Source of the DNA: CAVZZV01 sp963779845
GTDB taxonomy: Bacteria > Bacteroidota > Bacteroidia > Bacteroidales > GCA-2748055
Reading direction: 5' to 3'
Assembly (NCBI GenBank): GCA_963779845.1
Contig: CAVZZV010000002.1
Coordinates: forward strand, 372,001-436,000
DNA length: 64,000 nucleotides
This document shows positions 28,884 to 38,800 of the stretch, piece after piece (within the stretch, counting starts at the first letter, position 1; the number at the start of each line of letters is the position of its first letter). The notes beneath the pieces are model-generated. The model saw only the letters and a program-made list of their open reading frames with translations. It did no database searches and had not been told where the DNA came from. The position numbers and the translations under genes were made by a program.

Positions 28884-30383
28884 TTAATTAGAATCCCTTG
28901 TCAACTTCCTCTTTTTGTTTACAAAATGGACGATATTGGCTATGCCAAAGCCTACAAAGAAAATGGCGAGTGTCCCAAAAACGATGGATAAATAATTATG
29001 ATATGGGCTTACAAATTTTTTGAACTCAGCTTGTTGGAGCACCATCGGTGAAAGCGCCATCCATGCAATAACGATCACCCCTGTTGCCACCCCGATGATC
29101 GCGGAAACGTTTTTAGCTTTTTTGGAAAAGTACCCGAGCAAAAACAAACCAAGCATGCCCCCGCTGAAAATCGAGGCCAGCACCCACCAGGACTCAAGAA
29201 CGCTTTTAACGTTGATCATTGCAATAGCAGTCAATATACTCAGTGTCCCAAAAATAAATGAAGAAGCATAGAGGATAATCATTGATTTCCTTTCGGTGTT
29301 CTGTTTTATTCCTGTCTGGTTGAAAAAGTCATTTAAAATGATGGTCGCCGAACTGTTCACGCTTGTGGAAACGGTGCTCATCCCTGCGGCGAAGATCGAA
29401 GCGATCAATAAACCTGTAACTCCCTTTGGAAGCACGTTCGTTATGAAATACGGAAAAACCCTGTCGCCTTCGATCCCCGGGGGCAATGTATTGCTGTTCA
29501 CCGAGTAATAGGAAAACAAGGCCGTTCCTATAAAGAGGAACAGCAAAGACACCGGTATGTACAACAAACCACCGAACAACGCTGATTTTTTCGCTTCTCT
29601 TTCGGAGCTTGCCGTCATGTACCTTTGAATATAGTTCTGGTCGATGCCGTAATTTTGCAGGTTTATAAAAAAGCCATAGATAAGGACCACCCAAAATGTT
29701 GAAGTGGTGAGGCCCAGATCAAAACTTCCAAGGCTAAACTTATGGTTTTCTGCAGCGATACTAAAAAGCTGGCCCGCCCCCTGGGGCATGTCGAATACCA
29801 AAATTATGGCACAGACCACCGCACCTACTACCAGAATGATCCCCTGTATCGCATCCGTCCAAACCACCGCCTGGATCCCGCCCAGAAGGGAATATGCCAT
29901 TACGCTTACCCCTGTCACTATTATTATGACCGTGATGTTCCACCCGAGGATCACGTTTATCACAAGGGCAAGGAGGTACATGATCGTTCCGGCGCGCATG
30001 AGTTGTGTCAAAAGGTACATCACCGATGCGTAATATTTCGCCCACGGGCCAAATCTTTGTTGAAGGTAGGTGTAGGCAGAAGGGCTCCCGACCGACCTGT
30101 ACAGCGGCACAAAGAACTTCACGGCCATGAAAATAGCAATGGGGATCGACAGGCTGAAGGCAAATGCGTTCCAGTTGGTAAGGTAGGCCTGGCCGGGAAG
30201 GGCCAGGTAACTGATGGAGCTCACAAAGGTGGCGAAGATCGACATGGATATGACCCATGTGGGTATATTGTTGTTGCCGATCGTGAACGATTTGGAAGAT
30301 TTGTTTTTCTTATAAAAAGAACTGCCAAACAGCACGACGCCGATCAGGTAAACGAAAAATACTATGATATCGAGGGTTTTCAT
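28884..30383 (-). CDS. Sodium:solute symporter (SSS family), second copy
   Basis: 499 residues with about 13 membrane segments. The N-terminus (SSKSFTIGNNNIPTWVISMSIFATFVSS, then PGQAYLTNW) matches the first symporter's pattern, as does SPSAYTYLQQRFG. It starts 8 bases after the second aldolase gene and ends 7 bases before the next gene, so it is tightly co-transcribed. Symporters of this family beside NAL-type aldolases import sialic or related acids in other bacteria. Two different symporter/aldolase pairs in one locus suggest two acidic sugars are taken up. The ligand is unknown. Confidence 0.92.
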   Translation of the reverse strand: MKTLDIIVFFVYLIGVVLFGSSFYKKNKSSKSFTIGNNNIPTWVISMSIFATFVSSISYLALPGQAYLTNWNAFAFSLSIPIAIFMAVKFFVPLYRSVGSPSAYTYLQQRFGPWAKYYASVMYLLTQLMRAGTIMYLLALVINVILGWNITVIIIVTGVSVMAYSLLGGIQAVVWTDAIQGIILVVGAVVCAIILVFDMPQGAGQLFSIAAENHKFSLGSFDLGLTTSTFWVVLIYGFFINLQNYGIDQNYIQRYMTASSEREAKKSALFGGLLYIPVSLLFLFIGTALFSYYSVNSNTLPPGIEGDRVFPYFITNVLPKGVTGLLIASIFAAGMSTVSTSVNSSATIILNDFFNQTGIKQNTERKSMIILYASSFIFGTLSILTAIAMINVKSVLESWWVLASIFSGGMLGLFLLGYFSKKAKNVSAIIGVATGVIVIAWMALSPMVLQQAEFKKFVSPYHNYLSIVFGTLAIFFVGFGIANIVHFVNKKRKLTRDSN

Positions 30384-30391
30384 ACAGGGTT

Positions 30392-31327
30392 TTAGGCCTT
30401 TATTTGCTCGGGGATCCTAATAACGTTGAGGAATTCAGCGATATCCAGTCGTTCTTTCTCGTCAAAGGGAATGTATGGTTTTTCCATAAAAGGCTTGCAA
30501 ATCCCCATCTGTGAAAGGGCTTCCTTGATGATTTTGGTAAAATTCGGTTGATCTTTTCCTACCCGGTAGAGCGTGGTGCTGATCTGTGTCACTATGTTCT
30601 GTAGTGAATTTATTTTCTCATGGTCTTTTATTTTAGCAGCTTCGTAGAGGCTGACAAAAAGCTCGGGGAAAAGATTGGCGCCTCCGTTTACGCCACCGTG
30701 GACGCCCATCAAAACGGCCTGTGCCATTATTTCTTCCGGCCCTACAAAAATGGAAAAGTTTTGTTTCCCTTTCAAGGCATAGATCAGATTTTGAATATAG
30801 ATAAGGTCGCCGGAACTGTCTTTAATGCCGATGATGCCTGGCGCTTTTGCCGCCTGGACAACGGTTTTCACCTCAATGGTTATATGTGTCCTGGATGGCA
30901 TGTTGTAAAGATATAAAGGAAGCGCAATAGAACCGGCCACTTCTTGAAAATAATCCAACAACTCGTTTTGTTCCACATGATAATAATAGGGTGGGGCCAA
31001 AACCGCGGCATCTGCCCCGCTTTCAGAGGCGATGCTTTCCAGCTTTAGGGTTTCGTGCATCGAAGTGTCCGTGATCCCAACCAGGACAGGCACCCGCTTG
31101 TCTACCAGTTTGCAGGTGTTTTTGATCACCTTTTCCTTAAGCTTGTAACTCAACCTGGACATTTCCCCGGTTGTACCGAGAATGAAAAGTCCGCTGACGC
31201 CACCTTTGATGACATGGTCGATCAACTTGCCAAGGCCATCGATATCCAGTTCGTTGCTTTTGATCAACGGGGTCACGAGGGGGGGCACTATCCCTGAGAG
31301 GTTAAATTTATTGCTTGGATTTTTCAT
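30392..31327 (-). CDS. DHDPS/N-acetylneuraminate lyase family aldolase, second copy
   Basis: 311 residues. The class I aldolase motifs are complete: GTTGEMSRLS (~51-60), Tyr141 in LYLYNMPSRT, and Schiff-base Lys169 in IGIKDSSG. Unlike the first aldolase it keeps Arg146 in the YNxPSR motif, as in dihydrodipicolinate synthase and several keto-deoxy sugar acid enzymes. Lysine biosynthesis is unlikely given the location between an Asp-box lipoprotein and a symporter inside a SusCD operon. It probably cleaves or dehydrates a 2-keto-3-deoxy acid such as Kdo or a 4-deoxy uronate derivative. The difference in the active-site Arg suggests it does not share the substrate of the aldolase at 8060-8971. 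Confidence 0.85.
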   Translation of the reverse strand: MKNPSNKFNLSGIVPPLVTPLIKSNELDIDGLGKLIDHVIKGGVSGLFILGTTGEMSRLSYKLKEKVIKNTCKLVDKRVPVLVGITDTSMHETLKLESIASESGADAAVLAPPYYYHVEQNELLDYFQEVAGSIALPLYLYNMPSRTHITIEVKTVVQAAKAPGIIGIKDSSGDLIYIQNLIYALKGKQNFSIFVGPEEIMAQAVLMGVHGGVNGGANLFPELFVSLYEAAKIKDHEKINSLQNIVTQISTTLYRVGKDQPNFTKIIKEALSQMGICKPFMEKPYIPFDEKERLDIAEFLNVIRIPEQIKA

Positions 31328-31358
31328 GAATAAGTATATGTTGGGTCTTTTAATTTGT

Positions 31359-32447
31359 TTATAATGGCCACGATCCGTCTACAATTGGCTCAGCCCTCAA
31401 ATTGGATGTGTCAAGTGTGACATGTTTGATCAATTTTCGGTGCCAGGTATAAGTAATATGGACTTTCCCGTCGCTTGTCTGTATCACGGCAGGATATGAA
31501 TATTCATTTCCCGTATCCGGGTCATTTTCGATCGTGGCCACCGCAGCCCAGTTTATCCCGTCGGAAGATATCGCTAAATTCAGTTTATTTCTTTTGTCCT
31601 CGCTGGTGGATCGGTCAATGTGATTATAGACCAACAGATGCCGGCCATCCTCAAGCGTCACCGCATCGATCCCGCTGTTATTGTTCGGGAGGGTTGTCGG
31701 TTCGAGGGGGGTCCATGTCCGCCCCTGGTCTTTTGACCAGGCGGTATAGATCCGGTTGCTTTTGGTCCTGCAAAGCATCTGAAGTTCATCCCCGGGATGC
31801 ACCAGGATGGTTGGTTGGATGGCGGCCAGTGAATCACCGTCGTTCAAAGGAGCCGTCCTTTCCCAGGTTTTGCCTTTGTCGCTGGTAAATTCCATGTGTG
31901 CCTGCCAGCCATTGTTCTCCGTGCTGGATGGGCAGATAAGTGTTCCATCTTCGAGCAAAACAGGCTTGTTCCGGATGGGGCCCCAAATACTGTCGGGAAA
32001 TGAGGATTTTTGAGACCATGTTTTTCCCAAATCTTTCGAGCTTACCATTTCCCCCCACCAGTCCGCGCAATTCGGGCCAACCTTATAAAAAAGAAGAAGT
32101 TCTCCATCCTCGTAATAGAGAACAGGGTTCCAGGTAGGAAAGCGAAGAGAATCGTCGATGACACCATTGACGATTTCAACTGGTTTTGACCATTCGCCAT
32201 CCTTCTGCCTGCTCAGCCATATCCCCACGTCCTTGTGTTTCTCATGGGTGCCGCCAAACCATGCGGTGACGAGCCCCTGGGGCGTTTCCACAATGGTCGA
32301 TGCATGGCAGCTTGGAAAAGGCACCTCTTCAGCACTGAAAATAAATTCTGAATCCATGATCAAACTGCCGTCTTTCGTCGTTTTTCCCTGGCATCCTAAA
32401 AGAAGCAGGAAGATCATCAGGGCGGGGATTATCTTTTTTTCTTTCAT
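31359..32447 (-). CDS. Asp-box (BNR_2/sialidase-like) lipoprotein
   Basis: 362 residues with a lipoprotein signal ending LLLLGC. The body is a propeller with three clear Asp boxes (SSKDLGKTW, TSDKGKTW, SKDQGRTW). Near the N-terminus CHASTIVETPQGLVTAWFGG and WNPVLYYEDGELLLFYKVG match the widespread BNR_2 exo-sialidase-like group. A FRIP motif is not present; GPIRNKPVLL is the closest Arg-containing segment. In gut Bacteroides some members of sialidase-type families remove Kdo rather than sialic acid, so a ulosonic-acid glycosidase is plausible. It sits between the DUF4466 lipoprotein and the second aldolase with short gaps, which links release of the sugar to its cleavage. Confidence 0.8.
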   Translation of the reverse strand: MKEKKIIPALMIFLLLLGCQGKTTKDGSLIMDSEFIFSAEEVPFPSCHASTIVETPQGLVTAWFGGTHEKHKDVGIWLSRQKDGEWSKPVEIVNGVIDDSLRFPTWNPVLYYEDGELLLFYKVGPNCADWWGEMVSSKDLGKTWSQKSSFPDSIWGPIRNKPVLLEDGTLICPSSTENNGWQAHMEFTSDKGKTWERTAPLNDGDSLAAIQPTILVHPGDELQMLCRTKSNRIYTAWSKDQGRTWTPLEPTTLPNNNSGIDAVTLEDGRHLLVYNHIDRSTSEDKRNKLNLAISSDGINWAAVATIENDPDTGNEYSYPAVIQTSDGKVHITYTWHRKLIKHVTLDTSNLRAEPIVDGSWPL

Positions 32448-32485
32448 TTAATCGGTTTAAGATGGTTTTTGGGACCTCGATTGCC

Positions 32486-33448
32486 CTACTTTACTTTCAA
32501 TCTTTTGATCCCGAAAGTCAACTTCCGGCTTCTGGCCTGGTTGAAGTAAAGGTATGCCCTATATTGCCCATCGGCTGATTCGACGAAAGCACTGTTGAAG
32601 GTGTTTATCCCGAGGATAAAGTCTGCGGCCCCTTCCATATCAAGTGTCTGAAGGTCTGGGTCATCGACAAAATGCCCCGGAACCATGCCGCTAAGCTGCA
32701 TATCCCTGATATAAACCTGTTTTTCTATCCTGGATTTATTCCTTGCAAAGCCTTCGGGCACAACCCTTCCGTTCAGATATTTTTCATCTGTCCCGGGCGA
32801 AACCAATGAATGGCCATAAATATAACCTTCCGGGTTCAGTGCGTCATAGATATAAATCAAGTCGATTTTCTCCTGCATCCCTTCGGAAACAACTTCGGCT
32901 GCCGTATAGCCCCTCATCGTTTCCAATGAAAAGTAGCAGGAATTATCGTTGCTCAAAATAATATCCCTCTTTATGTCCATTTGGGAAATTTTGTAACGCG
33001 GTGTTGTAAGGCTGACAGATTCGCCCGTAGTGGATTCGGCAGAAAAAACGATGGAAATTTCCTGGCCTTTGGCCTCTTCAGGCACCACATAGTTAAAGCG
33101 GAGGGTGGCGGCCACCGTATCGACGATAAAATCTGCATTATATTGGTTTTCGTCGACACTTATTTCGGCCACGGTCACGCCTATGTCGTTCCCCCTTGAA
33201 TCGGCGTGGTATGATTTGGGATTGAATCCAGAACCAGTCGCCCCGGCGATATCAACCCTGGCCGTTGCTTTTGCAAGCGTGCCTTCAAGGGCGCCCATGG
33301 CATAAGCAAATTCGAGTGTTTCGCCGGTGATCGCCGGTGAGACCGTTTTCATGATGAAATCGTTCCTCAGGGACTTCTCTTCCTCCTCCGAGCATGACAC
33401 GAGGGTCATGAGTAGGGCGGGGATCAATAAAAATTTTATTATTTTCAT
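32486..33448 (-). CDS. DUF4466-type SusE-like surface lipoprotein
   Basis: 320 residues from the ATG at 33448, chosen because it puts the lipobox (TLVSC) at the right distance; the longer frame from 33472 adds eight residues. The mature protein has a beta-sandwich with DSRGNDIGVTVAEIS and a C-terminal domain with RAYLYFNQARSRKLTFG, as in DUF4466 proteins next to SusCD. These proteins usually bind glycan at the cell surface. It follows the small DUF5018-like gene by 27 bases and precedes the Asp-box lipoprotein by 38. The ligand is unknown. Confidence 0.75.
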   Translation of the reverse strand: MKIIKFLLIPALLMTLVSCSEEEEKSLRNDFIMKTVSPAITGETLEFAYAMGALEGTLAKATARVDIAGATGSGFNPKSYHADSRGNDIGVTVAEISVDENQYNADFIVDTVAATLRFNYVVPEEAKGQEISIVFSAESTTGESVSLTTPRYKISQMDIKRDIILSNDNSCYFSLETMRGYTAAEVVSEGMQEKIDLIYIYDALNPEGYIYGHSLVSPGTDEKYLNGRVVPEGFARNKSRIEKQVYIRDMQLSGMVPGHFVDDPDLQTLDMEGAADFILGINTFNSAFVESADGQYRAYLYFNQARSRKLTFGIKRLKVK

Positions 33449-33475
33449 GGTTTTATCATTAGAAGGTGTCAATGT

Positions 33476-33874
33476 TTATTCTCCTTGAAGCCGGATGGTT
33501 ATGGTATATTCCTTTTTGATTTCCCGATTGCCCGAGTAAACGGTGTATTTTTGCGGTACGGTAAAATCGGTCCATACACCCATGGCCGGCACTACTTTCG
33601 AATCCAACGACAAGCTGGCAGCGGGTTTCATTTTCTTCAGGTTAGTGCCGAAAGCCGCCATGCCTGTTACGGTAAGGTTTACTGTGTCGATAACCGTCGA
33701 ATCCTGGACAAGGTGATCGATATTGTCAGGGCCATAAAGGTAAAAGGACCCAATATAGCACCGTGTTTGGCTGGTGATGAGAAGATCATCGTCGTCCATT
33801 GGAAAATCATTGCAACTGCTGACCATAAACAGGGCAAATAATATGATCCCGGGGATTGATTTCACTGATTTCAT
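33476..33874 (-). CDS. Small DUF5018-like lipoprotein
   Basis: 132 residues from the ATG at 33874, which gives a good lipoprotein signal (residues ~7-20, lipobox MVSSC). The longer frame to 33913 overlaps the susD stop and has a charged Lys/Asn leader. The mature part is one short beta-domain ending with QKYTVYSGNREIKKEYTITIRL, the last strand pattern of DUF5018 modules in SusCD loci. It probably assists glycan capture. It lies 29 bases after susD and 27 before the DUF4466 gene. Confidence 0.7.
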   Translation of the reverse strand: MKSVKSIPGIILFALFMVSSCNDFPMDDDDLLITSQTRCYIGSFYLYGPDNIDHLVQDSTVIDTVNLTVTGMAAFGTNLKKMKPAASLSLDSKVVPAMGVWTDFTVPQKYTVYSGNREIKKEYTITIRLQGE

Positions 33875-33903
33875 GATCTGTGTTTTTTTGTTTTTGTTAT
33901 TCT

Positions 33904-35766
33904 TTATAACCATGGCGTATTTTGTTCTAAGTTTGGGTTCCTGAGAATCTCATCATTCGGGATTTTGAACAGGTACATTCTCTGGTAATCCTGGGGCGTT
34001 GCATTTTGAAACACTGTGGCGTCCTTGGTACCAAAGGTATCATAGAATGTCAGGCCTTGTGGGGCAGGGTAGAGCTCTTCGAGCATGCGCCAACGCCTGA
34101 TATCGAAACCGATATGCCCCTCTGCGTTCAATTCAACGATCCTTTCCTGTTCAATGGCATCGAAGAAAGCCTCCTTTGAACTGTATTTCTCGGGGGCCAA
34201 TCCAGGCAGATTGCCTCTTTTCCTGATCCTGTCAACAAGATCAACCAGTTCCTGGGAGGGTCCTGCATATTCGTTCTTTGCTTCGGCATACATCAGGAAC
34301 ACATCTGCGAGCCTCATGAGGTAAAAATCCTGCAGGCCATCGTCACGACCCGATCCTGGTTCCTGCCTTACCCATTTTCTATAGATATAGCCCATGTCCG
34401 AATCATCGTAATCGATAAACCCGGAACTTTTGTCACCCCATCGAAGTTCGACGATTCCGAGGGGGGGGAGAAGGCCGGTCACGTCTAACCAATTCTCTCT
34501 TTGGCCGTCCCACATTATCGTGGCTTTCATGCGATAATCCCTAAGCGGTCTGGCGTTTACATCCGTGGTATCGTTTTCATAAGTCAATGGGTTGACTGCA
34601 CCATTTTCCACTTCATAGTCTTTTTTTAAGACTACCGGGGGGGCGAAATCGCCTGTCTCCAGGAGCTGGTAGCGGTTCACGAGATAATGGGTGGGAGAGT
34701 AAAAAACCTGTCCGTTTATGGTATGCCGGTTGCCATAACCCCTTTGAAGGGAATTTCCCTGCCCCAGGTCCGGGCCGCCAAATTGAACGGAGAAAATGAC
34801 CTCGGGCGAATATTCCGCCGGCGCTTGAAACAGCTGCCAGTATGCGGGAAGGTCCGCAGGGCTGTAATTGTCATTGTCCCCGTAACTTCCCGGGTCTCCT
34901 TCGCTATAGAGGGCCAGTCCATAATCATCGATTACTTTTTTGAAGTCGGCTGCGGCGGACTCGAAATAACTGAGCGCCTCGGTATCGTCCTGAACGAATC
35001 CTTTCAACTCTGGCCAACCGTATTTTTTCCAGCTCGCCCAGTACAGTTTTACCTTGCCACGGAAACCGTATGCAGCAGCTTGACTGGCACGTCCACGGTC
35101 CCCATTGGGTATCGCGTTTGGCGGGGGCAAAACGACGCAGGCCGAATCCAAATCCTGGATTATCCTGTCCTTCACTTCCGCTATCGGTTTTTGTTCCAAT
35201 GTATATGCATCGGCATTGCCGTCCAGCACATAGTCGTAATATGGAACGTTGCCCCATAATGTGATAAGGCGAAAATATGCCAATCCCCTGAAGAAATAAT
35301 TTTCGCCCCTGATCCTTCTCAGTTCGGCGAGTGTGACAGGGTTGTCTTCATTTTCGATCATTATATTGATGTAGGAAAGGACATAGTTTACCCTGTTTAT
35401 GATCCTGTAACATAATTTCCAGGTCATGCCAAAATTATCGCCGACACCGCCACCTGCAAGAAAACTGCCAACAGGATCGCTGGTACCCGTTTCGGCATCG
35501 ATGTTTTCGAATGATGCCCGAAGGTTTCTGTACCGGCCATAAGGGCTAAGCCCATCGTATAGGTAGTCGAACCTGAAAAGCAGCCTGGCCGCATTGTATA
35601 CGCCATAAGTGGCAGTCTCCGCATCATCCGTGCTTTGCCAGAACTGGCTGGATGAAATCTCGTCCCGTGGAAGCTGGTCCAACAAATCTTCAGTACATGA
35701 CTGAATTGTAAGAAAAACAAGCAATACAGGGATTAACCTTGCGAGAAAAGCTAATTTTTTATACAT
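33904..35766 (-). CDS. susD: SusD/RagB family outer-membrane glycan-binding lipoprotein
   Basis: 620 residues; a signal with lipobox ending QSC places the lipid-modified Cys at residue 24. SusD features are present: an N-terminal PRDEISSSQFWQSTDDAETATYG-type segment, TPR-like helices, FRGLAYFRLITLWGNVP, and the C-terminal RNPNLEQNTPW. SusD lids close over the TonB-dependent transporter and hold the oligosaccharide. It starts 39 bases after susC. Its sequence does not reveal the glycan. The pair defines this region as a polysaccharide utilisation locus. Confidence 0.95.
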   Translation of the reverse strand: MYKKLAFLARLIPVLLVFLTIQSCTEDLLDQLPRDEISSSQFWQSTDDAETATYGVYNAARLLFRFDYLYDGLSPYGRYRNLRASFENIDAETGTSDPVGSFLAGGGVGDNFGMTWKLCYRIINRVNYVLSYINIMIENEDNPVTLAELRRIRGENYFFRGLAYFRLITLWGNVPYYDYVLDGNADAYTLEQKPIAEVKDRIIQDLDSACVVLPPPNAIPNGDRGRASQAAAYGFRGKVKLYWASWKKYGWPELKGFVQDDTEALSYFESAAADFKKVIDDYGLALYSEGDPGSYGDNDNYSPADLPAYWQLFQAPAEYSPEVIFSVQFGGPDLGQGNSLQRGYGNRHTINGQVFYSPTHYLVNRYQLLETGDFAPPVVLKKDYEVENGAVNPLTYENDTTDVNARPLRDYRMKATIMWDGQRENWLDVTGLLPPLGIVELRWGDKSSGFIDYDDSDMGYIYRKWVRQEPGSGRDDGLQDFYLMRLADVFLMYAEAKNEYAGPSQELVDLVDRIRKRGNLPGLAPEKYSSKEAFFDAIEQERIVELNAEGHIGFDIRRWRMLEELYPAPQGLTFYDTFGTKDATVFQNATPQDYQRMYLFKIPNDEILRNPNLEQNTPWL

Positions 35767-35805
35767 GATATTTTCGTTTTGTTTTTTGATTACTAATTGG
35801 CAAAC

Positions 35806-38800
35806 TTAAAATTCGATATTGACACCGAGCGCATAGCTCTTCAGCAATGGATAGAAATCGTCTGACGAACTATCCTTTTCGGGATCGATGCCCTTCCATT
35901 TGGTAAAAGTCAAAAGGTTGTCGGCGGTCATATATACCCTGAACCGTGATATGTGCAGGGAACTTGTCAGCTTTTTCGGAAGGGAATAACCCAGTTGAAG
36001 GTTTTTCAAACGGATAAACGAACGGTTTTGCAGGTTGAAGGTCGAACTGCTGGTGTTCTTTCCACCATCGTCCCCGGCGGAAATGGTCAGGCGGGGCAAC
36101 GAGCCGTCGCGGTTATAATAGTTCCAGGTATCGGTCCAGTGGAATTGCGAAAAATTAAAGCGGTTGTCCCTCGGACTTGTTGTGGTGAGGTTGTCGTCCC
36201 AGAAATCATATCTTCCGGCAGAGCCCGTGAAAAAGGCCGCGAAATCGAACCCGCGCCAATTAAGGTTGAAAGTGAGGGCTGTGTTTATGGTCGGACGCCT
36301 TTGCATCTTCTCCGGAAAAGCAACCTGATCGTCCCCGTTGATTTCCCCATCGCCATTTATGTCTCTTAGCAACACATCGCCCGGAGCAATATAATCGGCT
36401 TGTAAGGGGCCGTTGCGTATTTCGTTCCAGGTCTGTACGATCCCCTGGTCCAGATAAGTATAGATAAATTGATAAGGCATATCTATAAATTCATTGCCCC
36501 TGTTCAGGTATTCATTCCATTTTTCGAGGCGGTTGAAATTGTATGAAAAGTTGAAGTTCGTATTGAACGACAGGTCGCCGAACTGTCTCTTGTAATTAAG
36601 CGTTGCTTCGATGCCCCGGTTACGAAGGTTCCCGACATTTACCCTCGGCGCCTGGTATCCGAACAGGAAATCGGATAGGTCCGAAGGCCTGATCATTCCT
36701 GTTGTCAGCCTGTCATAATAATCAAACTCGGCAAAAATCATATTGTTGAAAAGCCCCATGTCCAATCCGACGTTCAAAATGGTTGTCGATTCCCATGAGA
36801 AGTCAGGGTTGATCATTTTCGAATAACTGAAGCCTTTCACTATTTTTCCGTCCAGGATATAATTTGTCGTTTCGAAGGTTTCCCTTTGCTCATAGCGGCC
36901 AACGCCGGAATTGTTTCCAAGGGAGCCATAAGAAATCCTGAATTTCGTATAATTTATGACCGGTTTCAAAGATGAGAAAAAAGATTCCTCGGATATCCTC
37001 CATCCTGCCGAAACCGATGGGAAAAAACCGTACTGGTTCCCGGCGGCAAATTTGGACGAGCCGTCATACCTCGCCGTCAGTTCCAATAAATAACGGTCCC
37101 TTAAATCGTAGTTCAAACGCCCGATATAGGCGCGCAGCCCTTCGGAACTTGAGCTTCCGTCGTTGTCGAGGGTCGTTGGCAATGCCGCGCCTATTTCAAG
37201 GATGTTCGGGTACAACCTGTCCATCCTTCCGGCAGAAAGCATCCGCTCGTTCCAGTATTCTTCAGTATAGGCAAACATGACACCGAGGTTATGATCGGGA
37301 AAGATCTCTTTGGTGTAGTTTATCCTTGCCTGTAAATTGGTTTTGTAGTCCATGTCGATGCGATTGTCGATTCCCGCGTTATCCCCGACCAAAACTGAAA
37401 CCAATTGACCGGTCTGGAGATTATAGGTATTCGTGGGGTCTTCCCAGTCCCTTTGGAACTGATTCGAAAAGATGATCCCGTAATCCACCCTGGCGGAAAA
37501 GCCTTTAAAAGGATTCCAGATGCCGAAAACATTTCCGTTCATACCAATTTTGTTTTTCTCGTTATGGCTTGAGGAATACTCGGCCAGAAGGTTCGCATCC
37601 TGTTTGTTCTCCCCATAAGCCATAGCGCCCCCGTACAACCCGGTCAAAGGATCGATAGGCGTCACGCCAGGGTTTGTGTTGCGTATTCCCGATCCACCGA
37701 TGCCATCTGACATCCCGTAATCCATTTCCGACCATTGTCCGTCGATGGTCGTGCCGACGGTAATGTTGTTATTGATTTTGTAATCCAGATTGGTGCGGAA
37801 ATTATACCTTTTGTAATTGTTGTTGATCACGGTCCCGGTCTGGTCCATCAATCCTCCCGAAACATAGAAGTTCATTTTTTCATTTCCTCCGCTCGCGGAA
37901 ATGTTATGGTTCTGCAAGGTGCCGTTTTGGAAGATGATGCTGTACCAATCGGTATTGGGGTAGAGGATGGGATCGATCATGCTTTTAGCCATCCACTCTT
38001 CAATAGCGCTCCAGCTGTATACCGATTCTTTGTTTCCCGCGTTGGCCCCCCGGATCTGAAGAGCCATGGTCCTTGGATAATTATCGAGGTTTTCGTAAAA
38101 TTTGATGGGTTGCGTCACCGCATAAGATCCGCTGTATCGGATTTGGGATTTTGTGTTCTTGCCGGTTTTTGTGGTTATCAGGATTACACCGTTCGCTGCC
38201 CGTGAGCCATATACCGAAGCTGCCGATGCGTCCTTCAATACCGAAATGCTTTCCACGTCGTTCATGTCTATCCTGTCGATTTCCACGTCAGGCATCCCAT
38301 CCACGACAACAAGTGGTTTTGCATTGTTGACTGTCCCCAATCCACGTATCAACAGCTCGGTGTCATTATTTCCGGGCATCCCTGAACCTTGTCTTACCGA
38401 AAGTCCCGGAACGAGACCTGACAATGCCGTTGAAACGTTGGCCAACGACCTACTTGTGATTTGCTCGTCGAATTTCACGCTGCTCACGGATCCGGTAAGA
38501 TTGACTTTTTTCATTTGGCCAAAACCGACGACCACGACTTCATCCAGTTGCTCGTATTCCGACACCATATTTATATTGATTGTACTATTGTTAGCAACTA
38601 TTATCGATTTTGGCTCATACCCGATAAACGAAAACATCAGGGTGTCAGTGTTATTCGCGGTTATGGTGTAAAAACCTTCAATATTGGTTATTACCCCATT
38701 GGTGGTACCCTTGATGATCACATTTACGCCTGGGAGTTTTTCGCCGTTTTCAGCTGTAACGGTTCCGGATATGGTTCTCTGCGCATTTGCCTGGTATGCT

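Noticed and set aside
30392..31327. Dihydrodipicolinate synthase for lysine biosynthesis
   Set aside because: Although the YNMPSRT motif is dapA-like, the gene sits between a sialidase-like lipoprotein and a sugar symporter within a SusCD operon.
4098..32447. A standard sialic acid (Neu5Ac) utilisation locus
   Set aside because: Sialidase-like, NAL-like and symporter genes are present, but no ManNAc kinase, epimerase, NagA or NagB is seen, and no FRIP motif was found. The DUF1537/PdxA pair has no role in sialic acid breakdown.
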